A stretch of DNA of 64,000 nucleotides from positions 762,295 through 826,294 of the forward strand of contig NZ_BMRJ01000001.1 of assembly GCF_014648575.1 (NCBI RefSeq). The letters are read 5' to 3'. Numbering within the stretch: position 1 is the stretch's first letter; every line of letters starts with the position of its first letter. Both the position numbers and the translations under genes were made by a program. The DNA comes from Agromyces mediolanus. Its GTDB lineage: Bacteria; Actinomycetota; Actinomycetes; Actinomycetales; Microbacteriaceae. Below the pieces are notes generated by a model. That model saw only the letters and a program-made list of their open reading frames with translations. It was not told where the DNA came from and did not search any database. This document shows, piece by piece, positions 8,619 through 14,807 of this stretch.

Positions 8619-8698
8619 GGTTCGCTGAGCCTGTCGAAGCGGGGGCATCCCTTCGACAAGCTCAGGGAACCAGCTGGCCCGCTGAGCTGGTCGAAGCG
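8619..8698. repeat. Three-unit dispersed repeat reaching into lacI
   Basis: A 23-bp unit GGTTCGCTGAGCCTGTCGAAGCG (8619-8641; shown as GGTTCGCTGAGC + CTGTCGAAGCG) is followed by an inverted relative at 8649-8671 (20 of 23 matching) and a third direct unit at about 8676-8698. The inverted unit supplies the lacI stop codon and the third unit encodes part of the LacI C-terminus. Confidence 0.75.
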
Positions 8699-9759
8699 GG
8701 GGGCGCGGAGGCGCGGGGCACCAGACGGTACGGCGCCTGCTCGACGCGCGGCGGCGAGTCGGGGTCGTCGACGAGCCGCAGCACCGAGGCGACGGCGAGC
8801 CGGGCGAGCTCGCCGAGATCGGGCGCGATGCTCGTCAGCGGCGGCACCGTGTACGCCGACTCCGGGGCGTCGTCCCAGCCGACGACGGCGACGCGGCCCG
8901 GCACCTCCACCCCAGCCTCGCGCAGCGCGCGCAGCGCACCGATCGCGAGCAGGTCGTTCGCGCAGACGAGGCCGTCGAGCCCCGCGAGGCCGTCCGGCCC
9001 GGCGAGCAGCGCCCGAACTCGCGCGTGGCCCTCCTCTCGGGAGTAGTCGCCGTCGGGCGAGCGCTGGTCCCACGGCGAGACCTCGAGCAGGTGCCTCGGG
9101 TCCGCCTCGAGCCCGGCCGCGCGGAGCGCCGTGCGGAACCCCTCGAGCCGCAGGTCGGCGGCGGCGGCGCCGCTCGAGGCATCCGGAACCGTGCCGAGGA
9201 AGCCGAGCGTGCGCCGACCCGCGGCGATGAGGTGCGCGGTCGCGTCGCGCGTGCTCGTCACGCTGTCGACGACGACGCGGTCGACCCGGGCGGCGCGGAT
9301 GCGCTCGCCCAGCACGACGAGCGGGGTGCGACCGCGGGCCGCCATCAGCTCCTCGTCGCCGATCGACATGGCCGACAGCAGGATGCCGTCGCTCAGCAGG
9401 GTGCGGTACCCGGATGCCGCGCGCAGCTCCCGCTCGGGATCGCCGTGGGTCTCGTCGACGACCACGTCGTAGCCGACCGCCTCCGCCGCGGTGACGACGG
9501 CGTGCGCGAGCTGGGCGAAGTACGGCAGCGAGAGGAACGGCACCGAGAGGGTCAGCAGGTTGCTGCGCCCGACGCGCAGCTGCCGTGCCGCGAGCTGCGG
9601 GCGGTAGTCGAGCTCGGCGACCGCGGCCTCGACCCGGGCGCGCGTCGAGGCGCTCACGGGCGCCTTGCCGCTGATCACGTTCGAGACGGTGCGGTACGAG
9701 ACGCCGGCGATCGCCGCGACGTCCTTCAGCGTCGGCCCGGCCGAGCGACGGGGGCTCAC
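8662..9759 (-). CDS. LacI-family transcriptional regulator
   Basis: A 365-residue repressor. Residues 8-30 (TLKDVAAIAGVSYRTVSNVI) are the LacI helix-turn-helix, the hinge KAPVSASTRARVEAA follows, and residues 60-340 form the periplasmic-binding-protein-like sugar sensor (LVCANDLLAIGALRALRE; VGWDDAPES). The GTG overlaps the DUF2804 stop (GTGA), so it is the last gene of the carbohydrate operon it probably represses through the palindrome at 13975-13988. Oddly, the last dozen residues and the stop are encoded by a dispersed repeat, so the C-terminus is likely a recent replacement. Confidence 0.92.
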   Translation of the reverse strand: MSPRRSAGPTLKDVAAIAGVSYRTVSNVISGKAPVSASTRARVEAAVAELDYRPQLAARQLRVGRSNLLTLSVPFLSLPYFAQLAHAVVTAAEAVGYDVVVDETHGDPERELRAASGYRTLLSDGILLSAMSIGDEELMAARGRTPLVVLGERIRAARVDRVVVDSVTSTRDATAHLIAAGRRTLGFLGTVPDASSGAAAADLRLEGFRTALRAAGLEADPRHLLEVSPWDQRSPDGDYSREEGHARVRALLAGPDGLAGLDGLVCANDLLAIGALRALREAGVEVPGRVAVVGWDDAPESAYTVPPLTSIAPDLGELARLAVASVLRLVDDPDSPPRVEQAPYRLVPRASAPPASTSSAGQLVP

Positions 9760-10784
9760 CAGCGGTTCCGGACGTCTTCGGCCCAGCCGAGCAGGCCGTC
9801 GAGTTCGATGCGCTCACCGTCGGCCTCGACCCACCCCGAGTAGTGGCCGAAGCACTGGTGCCCGTGCGAGCCGAACACGCCGAGCTCGGTCGCGCTGACC
9901 CGGTCCCAGAACGGCTCGAAGCGCAGCTCGGCGCTCGCGCCGTGGATGCGCCAGGGGGCGAGCCAGTTCCGCTCGTCGTACTCCCAGTCGAGCTCCTCGC
10001 TGAGCTTGCGGAGCCGGCCGTCGACGACGATCGCGTTCTCGGTGGAGCCGGTGCCGTCGGTCCACTTGCCGCCGAGCTGCAGTCCGACGACGCGGTCGCC
10101 GACCCGGCCCGAGGCGGCGCCCCAGTTCCACACCATGCGGTAGGGCCAGCGGCCCCGGCCGTGATCGAGCACCGCCCAGCTCTCACCGAGCGGCAGCTCC
10201 ACGATCTCGGGGGCGCCAAGCTCCGGCGCGTCGAGCTCGAGCCGGCCGCGCGCGGGGCGGGCGACGTCCTTCACCGTGTACTGGAACCGCCGCTTCGACC
10301 ACGGCACCACGACCCCGAGCCGCTCGTGCCCGGCCGGCAGCTCGGCCAGGATCTCGATGCGGGCACCCGGCACCTCGGCGCGCAGCAGCGTGCCCTCCGC
10401 AGTCTCCTCGAGGTCGATCGCGAGGTGCTTGGCCCGCGCCCGGGCCGGTCCGTCGCCGAGCGAGGCGGGCAGCATCGCACCGCGGCCGAACGGCACGATC
10501 GCCCCGCGGTCGAGCGTGCGCCCGGTGCGCCGGTCGTGCACGAGCACGCCGTGCACCGCCGCGTAGTCGATCGAGGAGACCGTGAGCGCCACGAGATGAG
10601 TCGGCGTCGTCACCGCCCAGTACTCCCAGCGCTTGTTGCGCCCCCAGCTGCGCCGGCCGTCGATGCCCGAGGTGTCGTGCAGGGGCGTGCGCGTCCAGCC
10701 GACCGCGGCCGCGTTCAGCCGGTTGTCGGCGCCACGCAGCGCGATGGGGGCGGTGAGCTCACGCTCGGTGATCGTGCGAGGCAT
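9756..10784 (-). CDS. DUF2804 domain protein
   Basis: A 342-residue protein matching the DUF2804 family through nearly its full length (NAAAVGWTRTPLHDT near the N-terminus; GKWTDGTGSTENAIVVDGRL and GHQCFGHYSGWV near the C-terminus). It has no signal peptide or membrane span. The biochemical function is unknown; the lipocalin-like beta-rich pattern suggests ligand binding. It overlaps the upstream GH2 gene by 26 bp and lacI by 4 bp, so it is cotranscribed with a transporter and glycosidase. A role in carbohydrate or glycolipid handling is only a guess from context. Confidence 0.85.
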   Translation of the reverse strand: MPRTITERELTAPIALRGADNRLNAAAVGWTRTPLHDTSGIDGRRSWGRNKRWEYWAVTTPTHLVALTVSSIDYAAVHGVLVHDRRTGRTLDRGAIVPFGRGAMLPASLGDGPARARAKHLAIDLEETAEGTLLRAEVPGARIEILAELPAGHERLGVVVPWSKRRFQYTVKDVARPARGRLELDAPELGAPEIVELPLGESWAVLDHGRGRWPYRMVWNWGAASGRVGDRVVGLQLGGKWTDGTGSTENAIVVDGRLRKLSEELDWEYDERNWLAPWRIHGASAELRFEPFWDRVSATELGVFGSHGHQCFGHYSGWVEADGERIELDGLLGWAEDVRNRW

Positions 10785-12609
10785 CCTGGGCCTTTCTCGT
10801 GGGGTGCGGCGCGGGCGCGACCGCCTTCGCGAACCGGGCGGCGAGCTCGGCGTTCACCTCGCGCACGCGGTCGGCGTGCAGCTTCCGCACCGTGCGGTCG
10901 GCCGTGAGGAGCCCGTTCAGCTCGTCCTCGACATCGGAGAGCTGGGTGTAGACGTAGCCGCCGAGCCCGGCGTCGATCGCGGGGGCGATCTCGGCGCGGT
11001 GCAGGGCGACGAAGGCCTCCGTCAGCTCGTCGACGCCGGCGTACCGACGGTAGCCGAACTCGCGCGGCCCGAACTCGTGGCCCGGCAGGCGCAGGCTGTA
11101 GCCGCCGTACTCCGAGACGACGATCGCCCGCCGCTCGCGCCGCCAGCCGCGCTCCGGCCGGAGCTTGCGGAAGTACACGTGCAGGCTGCGCAGGTCGCCA
11201 CCGCCCTGGTCGTGCCAGCCGCTCGCGTGGTCGATCACCCGGTCGGGGTCGAGCTCGCGCAGCCGCGCGGTGACGGCGAGCGCATCGAACTGCCCCCAGC
11301 CTTCGTTGAACGGCACCCACACGGCGATGCTCGGGGCGTTGCCAAGCAGGCGGACCGTCTCCTCGAGCTCCGCCAGGAACTCCGCTCGCCCCTCGGCGTC
11401 CTGCCGGCCGAATCTGCGATGCCGGCGATCGTCGAGCCGCAGCGGCAGCTTCACCGGCAGCGTCACGACGGCCGGGTGATAGCGGCGTCCGCCGTTCACG
11501 AAGTCCTGCCAGACGAGCATGCCGAGCCGGTCGCAGTGGTGGTACCAGCGCAGCGGCTCGATCTTGATGTGCTTGCGCAGGGCGGTGAAGCCGAGCGCCT
11601 TCATCTCCTCGATGTCGTGCACGAGCGCCGCGTCGGACGGCGGCGTGTAGAGGCCGTCCGGCCAGTAGCCCTGGTCGAGCACGGCGGCGTGCAGGATCGG
11701 CTCGCCGTTCAGCACGAGCCGCGGCCGGCCGTGCGCGTCGGGCGCGATGCCGACGGAGCGCATGCCGAAGTAGCTCTCGACGCGGTCCTCGCCGAGCCGC
11801 ACCTCGAGCTCGTAGAGGAAGGGGTCGTCGGGGTGCCAGCGGCGAGGCTGCGGCACCGGCAGGCGCAGCGGCTCACCGGTGGGGCCGGTGGCCCGCGCGA
11901 TCTCGCGGCCGGCGTCGCGCACGATCACGCTCGCCTCGGGCCGAGCGGATGCCTCGGGAGGAGCGGATGCCTCGGGCCATCCGCCCGCCTCGACGACGAG
12001 CTCGACCGCCTCCGCATCGAGGAGCGGCCGCACGCGGAGCGCCGCCACGTGCACCGCCGGCACGCGCTCGAGCCAGACCGTCTGCCAGATGCCCGACTGC
12101 GCGGTGTACCAGATGCCCCCGCGCTTCAGCGCCTGCTTGCCGCGCGAGTGGAACGAGGTGTCGCTCGGATCGACCACGTCGACGACGAGCTCGTGCGGCT
12201 CGCCGTCGCCGAGCTGCGCGGTCACGTCGAGCGTGAAGGGCAGGTACCCGCCGTAGTGCCCGCCCACCTGCACCCCGTCGACGAGCACCCGGCAGCGCTG
12301 ATCGACCGCGCCGAAGTGCAGCAGCACCCGGCCGCCGCGGGCCCCGCCGTCGAGCCGCACCGTGCGCCGGTACCAGAGGTGCTGGGCGGGCTGCAGCTGC
12401 CGTCCGACGCCGGAGAGCTCGGCCTCGGGCGAGAACGGCACGACGATCTCACCGTCCCACGCGCGCGGTTCGAGCGCGTCGTCGGTGATGGCGTACGACC
12501 AGCGGCCGTTGAGGTTCTGCCAGTGCTCGCGGACGAGCTGCGGGCGCGGATACTCGGGCAGCGGGTGGTCGGGGTCGAGGTCGTCGGCCCAGGGGGTGCG
12601 CCGGCTCAT
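10759..12609 (-). CDS. Glycoside hydrolase family 2 (beta-galactosidase/beta-glucuronidase-like)
   Basis: A 616-residue cytosolic GH2 enzyme. It has an N-terminal jelly-roll sugar-binding domain (REHWQNLNGRWSYAI), an immunoglobulin-like domain and a catalytic barrel with acid/base Glu in PFNEGWGQ and nucleophile Glu in VVSEYGGYS. It removes beta-linked sugars; the sugar specificity is not readable. The ATG overlaps the MFS stop (ATGA), and no signal peptide is present, so the substrate must be imported by that permease. It is shorter than LacZ-type enzymes (about 1000 aa) and closer to compact actinobacterial GH2 proteins. Confidence 0.92.
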   Translation of the reverse strand: MSRRTPWADDLDPDHPLPEYPRPQLVREHWQNLNGRWSYAITDDALEPRAWDGEIVVPFSPEAELSGVGRQLQPAQHLWYRRTVRLDGGARGGRVLLHFGAVDQRCRVLVDGVQVGGHYGGYLPFTLDVTAQLGDGEPHELVVDVVDPSDTSFHSRGKQALKRGGIWYTAQSGIWQTVWLERVPAVHVAALRVRPLLDAEAVELVVEAGGWPEASAPPEASARPEASVIVRDAGREIARATGPTGEPLRLPVPQPRRWHPDDPFLYELEVRLGEDRVESYFGMRSVGIAPDAHGRPRLVLNGEPILHAAVLDQGYWPDGLYTPPSDAALVHDIEEMKALGFTALRKHIKIEPLRWYHHCDRLGMLVWQDFVNGGRRYHPAVVTLPVKLPLRLDDRRHRRFGRQDAEGRAEFLAELEETVRLLGNAPSIAVWVPFNEGWGQFDALAVTARLRELDPDRVIDHASGWHDQGGGDLRSLHVYFRKLRPERGWRRERRAIVVSEYGGYSLRLPGHEFGPREFGYRRYAGVDELTEAFVALHRAEIAPAIDAGLGGYVYTQLSDVEDELNGLLTADRTVRKLHADRVREVNAELAARFAKAVAPAPHPTRKAQDASHDHRA

Positions 12610-13934
12610 CCGCGGTCCGCCATGGCGGGTTCGGTGCGACGCAGGACGCGTGTGCGGAGCGCGATGCCGAGCGGCACGAGCAGCAGCACGACGGCCGCCG
12701 CCGCGAATATCTCCGGGCCGGGCACCGGATGCGCGACCCCGAGCTCGACGTAGCTGTGCGCCGAGCCGGAGATGACGGCCGCGCCGATCGCCGGGCCGAT
12801 GATCATCGGCAGCATGACGGCCACGATCATGCGCGCGCCCTGCACGCCGCCCGCTCGGTCCTCCGGCGTGTGGTCGCGCGTCAGCGCGGACACCGCGGCG
12901 ATCGAGCCCATCATCCCGGCCATCATCACGGTGGCCGCGGCGATGACGCCGACGGCGTCGCGCACGAAGATCATCGCGACGAGTCCCGCCGCGAAGGCCG
13001 CGACGGCAAACGGCAGCACGCGCGCTTTGCCCAAGCGGTCGATGAGCCGTCCGCCGACGACGCTCAGCGCGGAGGCGAGCAGCAGCACGACGCCGAGCAC
13101 GATCGCGGAGCCGTCGAGTTCGAGCGAGTAGCGCAGGTAGATGAGCACGTAGGGCAGGAACACCTGCGAGCTGACGCCGATCACACCCCAGATCGCGAGC
13201 GTCGCGAACAGCGCGGGTTCGCGCCGCACCGTCGCGGGACGGAGGCCGTCGACGACGGCCTTGAGCACGCCGTGCTCGTGCCGGGCGACGCCGCGGTCGC
13301 GAACCAGGAACCACGCCGCGACGCCCGTGGCGGCGGTGAGGCCGCCGACGGTCCCGAAGAAGAGCTCCCAGCGGCCCTCCTGCGTGAGCGGGTCGAGCAG
13401 GGCGAAGACGAGCAGCATCCCGACGAGGGGCATGATCGCGAGCCAGCCGTCGACGCGCCCGCGGTTCGCCGGCACGGTGGAGTCGGTGACCCAGGCGGCG
13501 AAGGCGGCGTCGTTGGCGCCGGAGCCGATGAAGCTCATCACGCAGTCGAGGGCGATGATCGCGATCACGGCGGTCGCGACGGTCGCGCCGGCGCTCGCGA
13601 CGGCGGATGCCTCGCCGGCGGCCGCACCCGCGGCGCCCGCGCCGACCAGGCCGAACGCGGCGGTCACGAGCCCCCAGGCGACGTAGCCGATCGCGATGAA
13701 CTCGCGGCGGCGGGCGAGGCGGTCCGACCAGGCGCCGAAGAGGAGCGTGGCGGCGGTCGCGGCGATCGCGCTGAGCGCGACCATCCAGGCGATGACGGCG
13801 GGATCGGTCGAGATGGTGTCGTAGACGAACACGTTGAGGTACATGTTCTCGATGACCCAGGCGAGCTGGCCGACGAGGCCGACGACGAGCACCGCCGTCC
13901 AGGTGCGGGCGCCGAGCGGCGCGGGGGAAGCCAT
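12606..13934 (-). CDS. MFS transporter of the GH2 operon
   Basis: A 442-residue permease with twelve hydrophobic segments and the inter-helix motif GAWSDRLARRREFIA typical of MFS carriers. It is the first gene of the operon MFS-GH2-DUF2804-LacI. Its context implies import of a beta-linked oligosaccharide or glycoside that GH2 cleaves. The ATG follows AAGGAG by about nine bases. A LacI-type palindrome lies some 40 bp upstream, next to a TAGGGT -10 box, so induction by the sugar is expected. Confidence 0.9.
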   Translation of the reverse strand: MASPAPLGARTWTAVLVVGLVGQLAWVIENMYLNVFVYDTISTDPAVIAWMVALSAIAATAATLLFGAWSDRLARRREFIAIGYVAWGLVTAAFGLVGAGAAGAAAGEASAVASAGATVATAVIAIIALDCVMSFIGSGANDAAFAAWVTDSTVPANRGRVDGWLAIMPLVGMLLVFALLDPLTQEGRWELFFGTVGGLTAATGVAAWFLVRDRGVARHEHGVLKAVVDGLRPATVRREPALFATLAIWGVIGVSSQVFLPYVLIYLRYSLELDGSAIVLGVVLLLASALSVVGGRLIDRLGKARVLPFAVAAFAAGLVAMIFVRDAVGVIAAATVMMAGMMGSIAAVSALTRDHTPEDRAGGVQGARMIVAVMLPMIIGPAIGAAVISGSAHSYVELGVAHPVPGPEIFAAAAVVLLLVPLGIALRTRVLRRTEPAMADRG

Positions 13935-13974
13935 GGCTCGGGGACTCCTTGCGGTCGGGCGGGGCTGACCCGGG

Positions 13975-13988
13975 TTTCAACGTTGAAA
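13975..13988 (-). promoter_or_regulatory. LacI-type operator upstream of the MFS-GH2 operon
   Basis: TTTCAACGTTGAAA is a perfect 14-bp palindrome with the central CG step typical of LacI-family operators. It lies directly downstream of a minus-strand -10 box TAGGGT (14002-13997), so it covers the likely transcription start. Confidence 0.75.
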
Positions 13989-14029
13989 TCACGGGAACCC
14001 TAGCAGGGTGCACGTCCGAACCGCACCTC

Positions 14030-14063
14030 GAGTTGCCCGACTTTCATGAAAGTCGGGCAAGTC
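14030..14063. repeat. Dispersed palindromic repeat, copy 2
   Basis: The same element as at 6632-6667: GAGTTGCCCGACTT, centre TCATGA, then AAGTCGGGCAAGTC, with one mismatched pair in the stem. It lies between the end of the GntR gene and the MFS promoter. Confidence 0.75.
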
Positions 14064-14079
14064 GGGGACTGGGCGCCGG

Positions 14080-14730
14080 CTACGGCGCGGCGACCGCGGC
14101 GGCGAGGCGCTCCTCGGCCCGGCCGAGGTGCTCGGCGAGCACGGCGACCGCGGCCTCGGCATCGCCCGCCGCGATGAGCTCCAGGATGCGCTCGTGCTCG
14201 GCGAGGATCGTGTCGACCGAGATCAGCCCGCGGCCCTGCACCTGCGCCATGCACTGCCGCACCTCCTCGATGAGCGAGCGGTAGGCGCGGCTCGTGCGCT
14301 CGCTGCCGAGGGCGTCGACGATCGCCGAGTGGAACCGCAGGTCGGGGTCGACGATGTCGACGCTCGAGCCGCCGAGGTGCGTCGCGATCTCGGCATCCGC
14401 CTCGGCCGCGGCATCCGGCCGGCTCCGCGTGGCCGCCAGCTCGCGGATCGCGGCGCTCTCGATGCGGCGGCGCGTGCGGTAGACGTCGCGCACCGCGTCG
14501 GCGTCGAGCCGGCGCACCCTCGCGCTCCGGTGCGCGGCGCGCTCGAGCACGCCCTCGCCGACGAGCTTCTCGATCGCGGCCTTGGCGCTCGGTCGGGCGA
14601 CGGCGAAGCGGGCGGCGACCCAGGCCTCGGTGACGGGGCGGTCCGGCTCGAGCTCGCCGCCGATCGCGGCCGCGCGCAGCGCCTCGGCGACGGCGTCGAC
14701 CACGCCGGTGACCCGGATCCCTTCGACCAT
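14080..14730 (-). CDS. GntR-family regulator, FadR/FCD subfamily
   Basis: A 216-residue regulator. Residues 10-75 form the winged HTH (VTEAWVAARFAVARPSAKAA), and residues 85-210 form an all-helical FCD ligand domain with the metal-binding Asp/His pattern (DPDLRFHSAIVDALGS; AEHERILELIAAGDA). It is transcribed away from the hydroxyacid dehydrogenase gene, and operator motifs of the LldR type lie between them. By analogy with LldR/GlcC it would respond to lactate, glycolate or a similar acid; the ligand is inferred. The ATG at 14730 gives a normal family length. Confidence 0.9.
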   Translation of the reverse strand: MVEGIRVTGVVDAVAEALRAAAIGGELEPDRPVTEAWVAARFAVARPSAKAAIEKLVGEGVLERAAHRSARVRRLDADAVRDVYRTRRRIESAAIRELAATRSRPDAAAEADAEIATHLGGSSVDIVDPDLRFHSAIVDALGSERTSRAYRSLIEEVRQCMAQVQGRGLISVDTILAEHERILELIAAGDAEAAVAVLAEHLGRAEERLAAAVAAP

Positions 14731-14755
14731 GCGCTCGCCCTTCCGCCGCGCGTCA

Positions 14756-14794
14756 GTATACTTGTCCGACCATCCCGGTATACTTGTCTAACAA
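14756..14794 (+). promoter_or_regulatory. Twin TATACT promoter boxes with GntR/LldR-type operators
   Basis: GTATACTTGTC occurs twice (14756-14766 and 14778-14788), 22 bp apart. Each copy continues into TnGTnnnACnA: TTGTCCGACCA (14762-14772) and TTGTCTAACAA (14784-14794). TATACT in each copy is a near-perfect -10 box, so repressor binding would block the promoter. Confidence 0.7.
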
Positions 14795-14807
14795 TCTGGA
14801 GCCACCA

